From assembly GCA_031216915.1 (NCBI GenBank), contig CM062290.1, positions 257,586,291-257,650,290 of the forward strand: 64,000 nt of DNA, read 5' to 3'. This DNA is from Pictodentalium vernedei. Taxonomy: Eukaryota; Mollusca; Scaphopoda; Dentaliida; Dentaliidae. Shown piece by piece: positions 10,746 to 21,429 of the stretch (position 1 is the first letter of the stretch; the number at the start of each line of letters is the position of its first letter). The translations under genes and the position numbers were made by a program. A model generated the notes under the pieces. The model was not told the DNA's origin. It saw only the letters and a program-made list of their open reading frames with translations, and did not search any database.

Positions 10746-12645
10746 GTCCTGAAGTTACATGTATGGTAATGTGTTAACCAGAATGGCACGCAATAATATT
10801 AATGTTGTCTGTCAGGCAATTTCAACTTGTTCGTTTGTTACAACCCTCCAATATTTTGGGCAAGTCACGGACCTGGTTGTAATTTATAGAACTCCCTTTT
10901 AACTGAATTTAATATTATTTAGTTTAGTTTAAATCACATCTTATTTCTAAAATTATAGATGAAGATTAAACAATCCACATAACAACACAAGAATTATTAT
11001 ATTTAAAAATAAGTAAAAAGGATACAGCAGCATGCTTCAGTTTTTATGAGCTGTCGCAAAGCCTTTAAGAAAGTACACACTGTAGTGGAAATGATAATGG
11101 AGGATAAATTGAATGACCAGGGTTCAGCGATACCTGTACATTTAACTTCAAAGAGACAAAATTACAAAAAGCATTCCCCAGTTTGGGAATGATGCAAGAA
11201 GCTGATGGAATTCGGAAAGAGGTCTTGTATAGTGTCTCAGAGGGGCATGCGAAGTGTTCACGTTGCTTGGTGCCAATTTAGCAAATTGCATTAAAAAGTT
11301 TGATTTGGTACCAAAAATTTTTCATTGTCTAAACTTTTGGCACCAAAATATTTCTTCCACCTTTCTGTGAAGGAAAGACATCGAAGCAGTAAAGAGTAAG
11401 GTCGATGAACCAACCAAAAAAATATGTTATTACTATTTTTGTCTATAAAGTGTCAGAAATTATGTTTGGGCAAACTTTCAACGTTAATTTTCAGTGAGTG
11501 CTGATAAGGTAGTGGTTTTCTTCAATAGAACATTGTATGTTATCCCCTTTACACCTGTTGTTTTAACTCAGGGGGTTAACAATGATGTGAATGTTCTGCG
11601 GAAGCTGACAGTACTACCTTTTCAAGGCATGGCCACCCTTGTTGAATGGTGATGCTCTATATGACAAAGCATCGCTTGGGGAGAGGGGAGGGGGGGGGGT
11701 AGGGGGGATGATGGCAAAATCTTTTCAGGCAATGTCAGCAGAACTTAAAGATGAAAAGGCAGTACTTATTGTTGGCGGCATTGGCAATGCAGCGGGCCTA
11801 CTGGCAATTTGGTTCTTGTCAAGATAACCCGGGGTTGTTCAACAAAACTTTTGAAATTTTTTGGAAAATTTCAACAAAGCCCTAAATATGAATTAAAGTA
11901 GGGAATGGCAACATATTATAGAAATTGACGGCCGCAACAGTAACCTACGAGAATAACAAGGAATAGATCGGTAATTCTAATGTCTGAGTTGTAAATAAAA
12001 GACTCCACACTCCATACTCAGAAAAAGCATATTCATCATTTCATCACCGACACTTTGAAAACCCTCAGAGGGAAAATGAACGACCATGAAAAACAGATTG
12101 TGTAGGGAAGATATGCTGATTTTGATCACATGATTCATGGGCGAAGTTGAGAAACGACTTAATTTGTAAAGATCTGAAATCTTCCAACATTTCATTGCTG
12201 TTTTCAAATCTGCAAGGCGATGTAATACATAACCACAGATACATTCATAGGAAATTTTTCAACAGACAATGTGATAATTGCAAGATACAGTCTTTAGTAG
12301 CAATTTTGAATATGGAAGCTGTAGAAAGTTACCCAAGTTTCAGCAAGGGATTCATATGTCACAAATTCGAACTACTATTATTTGGTTGTAGTCGATAAAC
12401 AAAACATAAAACTGGAAAATTAAATTTGAAAACAAAAATATATTCACACAGGCATACAGTGCAGTCCTCACTATCGTATATTTATGAAAAAATAATTTGA
12501 TGGCAGCCAAACTATATTTGTGATGTAACGGCTTGATGAAGTCTGTTAATCGAAAAAGAAGACCAATGTCAAGGAGTATTTTCAGAAAGTTTTTGTTCTG
12601 TTCACCAAATATAGCAGAAATAATGCCCAGATTTCCAGTAATGCA
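10746..12645. other. No recognised feature
   Basis: About 1.9 kb of AT-rich sequence. No long frame, element end or tandem repeat was recognised. There is a G-rich stretch at 11,683-11,708. Confidence 0.4.
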
Positions 12646-12649
12646 AAAC

Positions 12650-14207
12650 TTGGGAGTCCAAATATCAACCTAGGAATTTAACTTGAACAAACTGGAGTCT
12701 GAGCCCTTCCCATCCACCACCAGCATGCTGTATACCAAATGTGAAAGCTGCCTGACCAGGGGATCTGAAGGAGAAGATTTTTAAAGAAATTTCCTCATAT
12801 TGCATTAAGCTGAAATCTGGGCTACCAAAGGGGAGGGGCCCAAATATTAACCTACGGACCCGATTTGAACAAACCTGCATCTCACCCCCCTAGAGATATT
12901 GTATATCAAATACACAAGCATTCTGACTGGTGGATCTGGAGAAGATGATTTTTAAAGAAATTCCCTCATATTGCACTGAGTTAAAATTCAGGCTCCCATA
13001 AAAAGCCCAAATATTAACTCAGTGACTCGATTTGAACAAACTTGAATCTGATCCACCTAGAGACGTTGTATACCAAATATGAAAGGATTCTAACTGGTGG
13101 ATCTGAAGAAGAAGATTTTTAAAGAAATTTCCTTATACTGTACTAAGTTAAAATTTGGGCTACCATAGGGAGCCCAAATATTCACCTAGGGGCCATAATT
13201 TGAACAACTTGAACCTCACCGCCCCCACCCCCCAGAGATGTTGTATACCAAATAAGAAAGCATTCTGACTGGTGTATCTGAAGAAAAAGATTTAAAAAGA
13301 AATTCCATCATACATGTCTTGCACTGAGTTAAAATTCGGGGTACCATGGGGAGCCCAAATATTAACCCAGGAACATGATTTGAACAAAGTTGAATCTGAC
13401 CCCCGCCCCCCTCGAAATGTTGTATACCAAATATGAAAGCATTCTGACTGGTGAATCTGAAGAAGATTTTTAAAGATCATTGCCCATATTGCCCTAAGTT
13501 GAAAATTCTGGTTCCTGTATCTGACTCCCTCCCCCCATGGATGCTGTATACCAAATATTTCTGATCAGTGGTCGTGGAGAAAATTTTTTTTTCAATTTTT
13601 GCAAATATGCTGACTCAGCATTTTTTCGAAGCCCCCCCCCCCCCCCCCCCCTCCCCAGAACACCCTAACATAACCCATGGCAATTATTTTTTTTACCATT
13701 CAATTCTACTGGTCCTAAGAATGCTTCATACCAAATAACAGTTCTCTGTTCCATGTGGTTTGGGAAATATGTGCATTTGAAAATATTTCTATTTTTAGCT
13801 CCTGGGGTTCCCACGGGGACACCGAAAAAAATTTGGGGGCAGGAATCAAGTACTTATGACTCAATAAGATAATAATTTAGTTCAAATTGGACCATCAGTT
13901 TAGAAAATAGAAATTTTAGGTGGAGCCAAACATCTTGCCCCTACCATTACAAAGGCAAATATTTATCCCCGAAACTTCATTTGATCAAAATTTCAAAAGG
14001 AAGCTACAGTACATACCAAATATCAAGTCATTGTACCCACTGGTTCATGAGAAGAAGATTTTTTTTAAGAATTTTGGTGGATTTTATCCCACCCCCTCCC
14101 TATGAGGCTGGTCAAGTTGATTTGAAAAAAAAAACCAAAATGCAATGTCAGAACAAGCAATCACCACAAATATAACATAATATTTCAGTCAGGTGAGCTA
14201 AAACTGA
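12650..14207 (+). mobile_element. Pearl/HINE-like element, family 1, 5'-truncated
   Basis: Diverged monomers of about 170-180 bp (about 12,650-13,560) carry GATTTGAACAAACTTGAATC and ATACCAAATATGAAAG blocks. A 3' domain with TTTTTAGCTCCTG.GGTTCCC (13,790-14,150) follows, then the tail GTCAGGTGAGCTAAAA at about 14,190-14,207. The same monomer, 3' domain and tail occur at 16,220-17,707 and 33,980-38,917. The usual 5' start (CAAGAGGCCCC) is missing here. A long poly(C) tract at 13,631-13,651 interrupts it. Confidence 0.7.
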
Positions 14208-14274
14208 TATTTTATTCGGGGTATTCCTTTCTGGCCTTTTTAAGATATTGGAGAAAATTACCTGAAATTTGGCC

Positions 14275-15945
14275 AAAGTAAGGTTGGACATCCCGAAAAA
14301 ATTCTGGTGTGTATAATTTTGTACCCAAAACCATTTTGTACCTGAGAAAATTCATACCCAATAAAAAAAAAGAGTAATTTCGTACCCAAAAAATTAAAAT
14401 AGTTAGATTAATGAGAAAAGCTATAGGTAGACACAGATAAGATCCACTATTGTATATTGTGACTGTTGTGTGATTGTTGCTATTGCTGGTGCAAAGGATG
14501 GGTTTCTTACCAGCCCAGTCCCCACCCGCAGAGTTGCGAAGCGGTCCTCGCAGACTCGATCCTGGAGTTCTCAATGAGTAGCGAGGCAATCCTCACTGAC
14601 TCCAAGCACCTTCATTCTACTATATAGTTTTCTGTAACTTATAGGGGCAATACACTGGTCCTTCGAGAACAGCAAGTGCCATGCAAAAGGGCCAGCCAGT
14701 ATTTCTTTCCCGAAACTGATACCTCAGATTGGAAACCCTGATTACAGGTGGAGATTTTCTGCTGTTTGCAACCCCAACTAGTAACAGAGGCAAGTTTTGT
14801 GCATCTCGTCACCTGCCGCCGGTCCAGTTTATCTACACTAAGTATCCGGCTTTTCCCAATGCACTATGGTAATGTATAATGCATGAGCTGAGCAGTGAGG
14901 TAGTCCTCAACAACTCTGCCCTAAAGGTCTGTTTGACTGGCGATGTAAACCTTGCTGACTTTTGTCCCAATTGTAGCAGTTTTGATAGATCCCTTTGTTT
15001 AATTGTAATAATAAGAACACTTTGGCCAGCTGCTGATTTGTCGCAGTTCTCAAATGCATCCTTATCCCCACGCCTCTCCACTTCTCCCAACACTCTGGAG
15101 ATGAACTGCTTGATGACACCTTGTACCCCATTCTTCCCAGGCTTTCTAATAAGCATACTAACCCACTCCTTTGTGTCACCTACCAACAACATGTCCTTCA
15201 TTCTCCCATCCCACTTCTGCATCATATGTATGGTGAATCTAACTCTGTCAGACTGTTATTTCGGACATTCTTATAGAAAGTGTTCATGCAATTTAATTAT
15301 GATCAAGCTATATCCTCGTCTTGCGCTCTCTAGCTCATTTAGTTTTGTCTGTTAAGGGCTTGGTGCTCGTTTAGCACTACTATTAATTCACTATCTTGGA
15401 GTCTATTGGGGGGGGGGGGGGGGGGGTTTGTTTTCTAAATCTTTTAAACACAGTTCAAAAGTTTCTATTTTTGCTACCTCATGAAGTTCCACTACAATCA
15501 GAAATATCACTCAAGAAGTTGTTTTGCCAAATACTTTGTGATGCCAATGTTGAAAGAAGAATCTATACATAGGATGAACAACCCGTCAGGATTCGGGAGT
15601 TCATCATGTCAGTTAATCTCCATGTTTTCACAACAGTATAATACACACAGGTTGACATTGCATTCCAGTTAGTATTAATCATTGTTACAGTGAAATTTCT
15701 TCTACTGGGATCCATATCTACATTAATCAAGTAAATATTGTTTAAATATTATTTTTTTCAACCCCATTTTACTCCAAATGTGAAATTTTGGCCATAGAAA
15801 TAAATAGCATCAATAACAATTTTTTGTACGAAATCGTTTTGGAATATAAAATTACATACTAAAATTGGTACGAAATTAACTCTCACAATTTCAGGTACGA
15901 AATTGATTTGGGTATGAAATTACTGCATCCCAGGGCCCCCCTCGG
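14275..15945. repeat. Diverged foldback (inverted-repeat) element
   Basis: The left arm (about 14,275-14,400) has several ATTTCGTACCCAAA/TTTGTACC motifs. The right arm (about 15,825-15,945) carries the complementary GGTACGAAATTGATTTGGGT type motifs in mirrored order. Many mismatches are present and no target duplication was found, so the borders are approximate. Between the arms lies an open stretch (14,833-15,355) and a G19 run (15,409-15,427). Confidence 0.4.
14833..15225 (-). other. Unrecognised 130-codon open frame (possible remnant)
   Basis: The minus-strand frame is open for 130 codons and its predicted product is mixed and hydrophilic, with no signal peptide or membrane segment. The plus strand of the same stretch is also open (14,879-15,355, 158 codons), so openness alone is weak evidence. 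No family was recognised. It lies between inverted arms at 14,275 and 15,945, so it may be element-encoded or a captured fragment. Confidence 0.2.
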
Positions 15946-16080
15946 CCTTTAGACGAATCGGCCTGACAACTACTGGTGCAACTGGATTTGATGCAGATCA
16001 TGTGAGATACAGTTAACAAATTTTCAAGCTTTATTATATTTTATTTCAAGATTTTGTCATTTCAGTAAATTACAATTAAA

Positions 16081-16130
16081 ATGAAAGTGTCAATGACACT
16101 GCAGCTCAGTTTGTCCAAGAAGGGACTGAA
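16081..16130 (+). repeat. Solitary 5' end of pearl-like family 2
   Basis: The hairpin block ATGAAAGTGTCAATGACACT plus GCAGCTCAGTTTGTCC matches the 5' end of the element at 6,550. No matching 3' tail follows. Instead, a family 1 element begins at 16,220. Confidence 0.6.
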
Positions 16131-16219
16131 CTAAAGAGAAAGATACAGTAATGCCATGTCACTCACTCAAGTTTCTACAGAAAAGACATCACACCAAAGC
16201 AACAAATGAAATCTGAAAA

Positions 16220-17707
16220 CAAGAGGCCCCAGGGGGCCTGAGGGCGCTCACCTGACATGGTAGTCTAAATATCAAACCAGGGACTTGACTTGAATAAGCT
16301 GCATACGCCCCTCCTAAGAAAAGCATATACCAACTAGATGAAGCGATTGTGCCCACACAACACGCAGGATTTTCCTACTATTTTCAGTTCCTGCACTTTT
16401 ACATGTGTACGTCCCAAAATTGAGATAAATGCATAAAAAAACAGATTTTTTTGTTTTTGTTCGAAAATTTTCGAAGTCCCAAACAAAATATTTTCAGACT
16501 AAAATTTTTTTTTTTCCTTCTTCTTTAAGTTGACCAAAACGCATACAAAACTTATTTCCAAAATTGTCTAAGTCCCACCCGGACCCCCAAATTTTCAGTG
16601 TAAAAAAAAAAAAAAATTTTGTCTTAAAATTGATCGAAACGCATAAAAAAAACAAAAAACTCATTTCTGGATTTTGGTACAAAATTTCTGAGTCCGGACC
16701 AGGACCCCAAATTTTCAGCCTAAATATGAACCCAGGGACTTGGCTTGAACAAACTTGAATCTCACCCCCCTAAGGATGCTGCATACCAAATATCAAAAGA
16801 TTCTTATTGGTAGATCTGAAGAAGATTTTTAAAGAATATTCCTCACACTGCACTAATTTAAACTTTGGGCTCCCATAGAGACCAAATATGGACCCAGAGA
16901 ATTGATTTCAATAAGCATGTGAAACAATCTTCCAAAGATGTTATATGTGAAATTTGAAAGTTTTTGGAGCAGTGGTTTGGGAGAAAAGTGGTCTTAAATG
17001 TTTTTCCCATTACCCACAGTGTTAAAAAATGCTGACTCAGCACTTTTTCAAAGTCCCAAAAAAGTACCCCATTATAAAACCGATAGCAATTTTTTTTTAC
17101 CATTCCATTCTGTTGGTCCTAAGGAAGCCTCACATCAAATAAGAATTCTCAGTGCCGTGTGGTTTTGGAGATATGGGCGTTTTAATTTTTTTCTATTTTT
17201 AGCTCCTGCGGTTCCCATGGGGCGACAGGAAAACTTTTTTTGGCATAAATTAACTACTTATGTCCCAATAAAACCTCATGTCAAATTTGGTTCAAATCAG
17301 CCTCTTGGTTTGGAAAATAGAAATTTTGGGCGGGGCAAAAATTCTTGCCCCTTCCATAACGATGGCAAATATAGCCCCTAGAACTTCTCTTGAACAAATC
17401 TGAGTCTACACCTCAAAAGGAAGCTGCACACCTAATATCAAGTCTCTGCTACTGCTGGTTCATGAGAAGAACATTTTTTAAGATTTAGGCTCACTTTTTG
17501 GGCATGGCCCTACCAAGGGGCGGGTGAACTTGATTTGAACAAACTTGAATTGACATATGATAGGAAACATGCACACCAGATTTGGTTCAATTTGGTTGAG
17601 TAGTTTGTGAGAAGAAGTTGATAATGTAAAGTTAACGCCGGATGGACGGACGACGACGGATGGAAAGAGATTAGAAAAGCTCCCATTGAGCTTCGCTCAG
17701 GTGAGCT
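16220..17707 (+). mobile_element. Pearl/HINE-like element, family 1, near complete
   Basis: It starts CAAGAGGCCCC and GCGCTCACCTGAC, and ends with GAGCTTCGCTCAGGTGAGCT followed by A5. The start and end share the subterminal inverted CTCACCTGA/TCAGGTGAG pair. Inside are one or two 170-bp monomers (16,700-16,950), the 3' domain with TTTTTAGCTCCTGCGGTTCC, and a short GGACGGACGACGACGG array before the tail. The insertion site is A-rich on both sides. No coding capacity is seen, which fits a non-autonomous element. Confidence 0.8.
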
Positions 17708-17710
17708 AAA

Positions 17711-18480
17711 AATTGCGTGAGAGATGGGGTCTGCTGGGTGTTATTTATTATTTATTATTATTATTATTTATTGGTGTTTAAGGTCACATACTTGTGCACA
17801 GTGGCTAATCATGACCATGACAGTGTTACGTATGGAGGAAGCCAGAGTACCCAGAGAGAACCACCGAGCAACGACGAGCAGCTGCCAGCTCCCCAACATC
17901 GTAACTCCGCAGACAGACACGGTTAGATTGGTTGAAGAGATGCGCACTATCAACATGTGGTACGCCTTAGTACACAGCATCATCGTGCCCCCATGTGGAC
18001 AATCAGGGTTAATTGCCTTACCCAAGGACACAACGCGGGAGTCTGAATCGATTGCTCAGACATTCACCCATTCGAGGATTAAGCGGGCTCGAAGTTGCTT
18101 AACTTCGGTGATCTGACAAGAACCGGTTACCGCAAAACCACCGCACCCCCTTCCTGCTGGGTGTACTAATGGAATTGTTGACAATTTATATGCCAAATCC
18201 AAGATGGTCATTGCCGCTCATGTTTTTCAACAAGATTCAGAAAATTTTGAAAGATACCACCTAGACATCAGTCACATCACACCAAAACTCCATACGAAAT
18301 TTTACAAACATTGGGTGAGAGATGTGGCCTGCAGGGTGTGCTAATGGAATAGTTGACAATTCAAATGCCAATCCAAGATGGCTGCTGACAGCCATATTTT
18401 TTAACGAAATTCAGAAAAATTTGATAGCTCCCATATACATCACACCAAAGCTATATATGAAATTCAAAAAAGATCAGGTG
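17711..18480 (+). repeat. Tandem units of about 170 bp, interrupted by the SINE
   Basis: Two units contain GCTGGGTGT/GCAGGGTGT, CTAATGGAAT.GTTGACAATT and a CCAAGATGG block (about 18,157 and 18,332). The start of the first unit lies at 17,711-17,741, before the SINE. The motifs resemble the monomers of pearl-like elements, but no start or tail was found. Confidence 0.55.
17742..18153 (-). mobile_element. 5S rRNA-derived SINE (SINE3-like)
   Basis: Read on the minus strand, the head contains GATCACCGAAGTTAAGCAAC, then TCGAGCCCG and a TCGAATGGGTGA block. These correspond to the internal promoter part of 5S rRNA (usual GTTAAGCAACGTCGGGCCCG and GGATGGGTGAC). A middle domain with CCTTGGGTAAGGCAATTAACC follows, then a 3' end AAACACCAATAAATAATAAT. 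The 11-bp repeat CTGCTGGGTGT flanks it exactly (17,731-17,741 and 18,154-18,164). It inserted into a monomer of the surrounding 17,711-19,420 array. Confidence 0.85.
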
Positions 18481-18485
18481 AGAGA

Positions 18486-19415
18486 TTCACCTTGGGGTTT
18501 TAATTCGAAAAATGCCGAAAGTGTATTCATATGATCAGGTAGGGTCTCTAGATGTGCATTAAGAATTTGTATTTTTCATTTGCCCCCATGTGGCGCCCGT
18601 AGCTCCACTTTTGTCATTAGAGAATCGGTTTCCAGTGAAAGGCTCCTAGTGGGTTTAATTCAAAATGTTGAAAGTGTGTTCATATATTCCAGTAGGGTGT
18701 CGAGATGTAGATAAAGGTTTCGGATTTTTGATTTGGCCCCATGTGGCACCTATAGTGCCACTTTTGTCAACCTGTCGTTAGGGAATCCATTTCCCATGAA
18801 GGGCTCCTAGGGGTTTTAATTCGAAATGTTGAAAGTGTGTAACAGTGTTTATATATGTTCTGGTAGGGTGTCTAGATTTGCATAAAGGTTTCAGAATTTT
18901 GATTTGGCCCTACTGTATGTGTCACCCGTAGCGCCACTTTTATCATTATAGAATCAGGTTTTTATGGCAAAAGGCTCCAAGGGGTTTTAATTACAAACAT
19001 TAAAAGTTTTCATATGTTCCGGTAAGATCTCTAGATGTGCATAAAGGTTTCAGATGTTTCATTTGGCCCCATGTGGCACCTGTAGTGCCACTTTTGTCAT
19101 TAGAGAATCTGTTTTCGGCAAAAGGCTCCTCGAGTTTTAATTCGAAGCGTTGAAAGTGTGTTCATATGTTCTGGTAGGGTGTCTAGATGTGCATAAAGGT
19201 TTCAGAATTTTGATTTTGCCCCATGTGGCGCCCGTAGAGCCACTTTTGTCGTTATATAATCGGTTTCCGGTCAAAGGCTCCAAGGGGTTTTTATTTCGAA
19301 ACATTGAAAGTGTGTTCATATGTTCAGGTAAGGTCCCTAGATGTATATAAAAGTTTTGGATTTTTGATTTGGTGCCCATAGCGCCACTTTTGTCGTTAGA
19401 GAACATGATTTGATT
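18486..19415 (+). repeat. Tandem array, about six units of ~160 bp
   Basis: Each unit has GTTTTAATTCGAAA, GTGTTCATATGTTC.GGTAGG, GTCTAGATGTGCATAAAGGT, a GGCCCCATGTGGC block and GCCACTTTTGTC. Units start near 18,486, 18,645, 18,805, 18,970, 19,128 and 19,285. There are no open frames of note. It may be the core of another pearl-like element whose ends were not found. Confidence 0.75.
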
Positions 19416-19429
19416 TGTGACCATTGTGA

Positions 19430-20689
19430 TGGCAAACTGAAAATGTGGGGATACACCTTAGTGTGCTTTGCACACAAATGACACTTTCTAGTGAGCTGTC
19501 TAAAATTGAAATGGAGAGATGACATTTTTATGTAAATAAACATTGTGTAAATATTCATTGGATGTTCCAATAAGTGTTTTATTTGAAATACTGTCCACAT
19601 TTTATTGCAAAGGGAACCAACTTAAACCTATGACCTCTGCAATATGTACATCAAAACTTTCATTTTGATGTATAATTTTAAGGTTTCTGCTAGGGTGACC
19701 TGAGATTTCCTGAACGGAACGGTCCCATTCCCCTCACCTAAAATTCCCCTAACCGTGCATTCCATAGTTGATATAAATTGCTACAAGAAGTCTGATATAG
19801 GGGAAAACGCGAAATAAACCTCTCAAGCTACCAATGCAATGCATTCAACGGTAATAATCACGGGTTACACCAAACACGAGCAGGAAACGCATTGTAAAAT
19901 TAAATTTAACACGAAAGTCGGTCACAGATCAACCAATGACACTCTCTGGGTTCACAAAGACCATGTGCAGATTGTGCGACAGTGTATGAGAGCATTGGCA
20001 AACTTCAAGTCAATCAGTGACTGACGTCACAACCGCATGTTTTTGGATGTACGCGTTATCGCTTCACAGTAAACTGTTGCGACATATAACGGTTGTTGAG
20101 ACCCCCGGATATGCAATCATTGTTGAACTGGATCATCCATGCCACCATGGGCCAGTACTGTCAGTAAGGACTGTAATCTGTATGGATGATTTTTCACCTG
20201 AATTTCTCCTCACTGATCCTCATTTTTCTTCCATAATTACCAGCTCTTGAAAAACCAACATAAAAAACCTCTAAATATCCATTAGAGGCAACGAAATGCA
20301 GGTTTTTGGACCCCGGAATTTAAAATTTTCCTATCGCTGGGCCGAACCATGGTTGGCCCGTGGCAGCGATGACTCTTGCTTGCCCCATTTTCCCCAAATT
20401 ACCGGCTCCAACATTTAAACCCTGATAATTTGTGTATATTTAATTTGAATTTATGGAATATTGGAGGTGGGAATTTCAAAGTAAACAAATTTCTCTTACT
20501 TATACAGCACCTGAAGTACATTTTAGGTAAATAAAACATAAATTATAACAGAAATTCTGAACTTTTTAAAGAACTTGGTGAAAAAAACATAGGGAATTTC
20601 AAAGTAAACTGTACTAAACAAATTGTTCTTACTTATATAGCACCTTAAAATATACTTAAATTGATTATTTGTCTTTGTATGAAAGTGGT
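19430..20689. other. No gene; one local direct repeat
   Basis: Mostly featureless. About 20,472-20,530 and 20,591-20,660 are a diverged direct repeat sharing ATTTCAAAGTAAAC and TTCTTACTTATA.AGCACCT. Confidence 0.4.
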
Positions 20690-20915
20690 TCATTTCGGCT
20701 TAAATAGTGAGGAAATTCGGCATGAAATAAGCCCATTGCCCATTCGCAATATTTAACGTTGATGATATGCAAGGTCAGAGGTCGCTTTGGGTAAACATTT
20801 CGATCAGCCTATCTGTCAAGACGGTCATACATACGATAGCAACAAACAAAATGTTTCTTTTGAGAAGAGAAAATGTGCATTTACGATTTAATACTAATAA
20901 AGATAGACAAAATAA
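20690..20915 (-). repeat. Host repeat R, first copy, 3' half
   Basis: The reverse complement matches 49,336-49,500 (shared ATCGAAATGTTTACCC, ACCTCTGACCTT and GGCAATGGGCTTA). Beyond the next insertion it continues into 28,134-28,405, which matches 43,785-44,092. The two halves therefore make one repeat, split at 20,915/28,134 by a later element. R may itself be an old transposon, but no ends were recognised. Confidence 0.7.
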
Positions 20916-21037
20916 CAGGGCTCGCCTTGAGTAAAATGGTCGGGGCCTAAAAAAAAGTGCCCCACATATTGAGGTTGGGGCCTTTTCGGGGCTGATTTTC
21001 CATTTTGTCCATTATTGTTAGTGCTTTTTTGTGGAAA

Positions 21038-21265
21038 GTTAAAAAATTTATAGTAATTTATATATTTTTTATACTTACCAATGACCCAGACATAGCTGGT
21101 GCTAACTCTTAAAATATAGGGCCAAACACAAATTTTGCCCCCCAATCCCCAAAATTTGCATCTAAAACTAAAGAAAACATGTCCTGAGAGGCCCTCCACA
21201 CTTCGCCCCTACTGCGCATGCGCAGTGTCAAGGACGTTCCGAAATTGGCGCCATTTATCATTCTA
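21038..21265. repeat. DIRS copy 1 left inverted terminal repeat
   Basis: This is the inverted partner of 27,840-28,041, sharing TGTCAAGGACGTTCCGAAAT, GCATCTAAAACTAAAG and CCAATGACCCAGAC. The outermost ~45 bp (GTTAAAAAATTTATAG...) differs from the other end, as in DIRS elements. Confidence 0.88.
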
Positions 21266-21339
21266 ATAACCAGTGCCTGGTAAGCGCTATGTACTCAGCG
21301 GGGAGGCAAGAGTTCCCAACTCCTGGGAGGGCCGTCCCC

Positions 21340-21428
21340 GTCTGGGTCATTGGTAAGTATAAAAAATATATAAATTACTATAAATTTTTTAACATTTTTA
21401 TACTGTACCAATGACCCAGACATAGCTG
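21340..21428. repeat. DIRS internal complementary region (ICR)
   Basis: The first part (21,340-21,393) is the exact reverse complement of the outer left end (21,038-21,091). The second part (21,394-21,428) is the reverse complement of the outer right end (about 28,007-28,041). The two meet at AAC/ATT at 21,393/21,394. In DIRS-1 the ICR templates the joining of the two ends into a circle, and it sits next to the 3' terminal repeat, as here. Confidence 0.85.
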
Positions 21429-21429
21429 A

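Noticed and set aside
10586..10789. Frame with repeated 'SVCL' text
   Set aside because: Translation of the GACA microsatellite.
16494..17381. Short frames in the 16-17-kb region
   Set aside because: They lie in the non-coding 3' domain of a pearl element that recurs at 13,790-14,150 and 38,140-38,790 with indels.
18064..18126. Functional 5S rRNA gene
   Set aside because: Only the internal promoter part is 5S-like, with substitutions, and it continues into a SINE body with a target duplication.
21340..21428. Independent small MITE with 54-bp inverted repeats (21,038-21,393)
   Set aside because: The second half matches the opposite end of the 7-kb element, which a MITE would not explain but a DIRS internal complementary region does.
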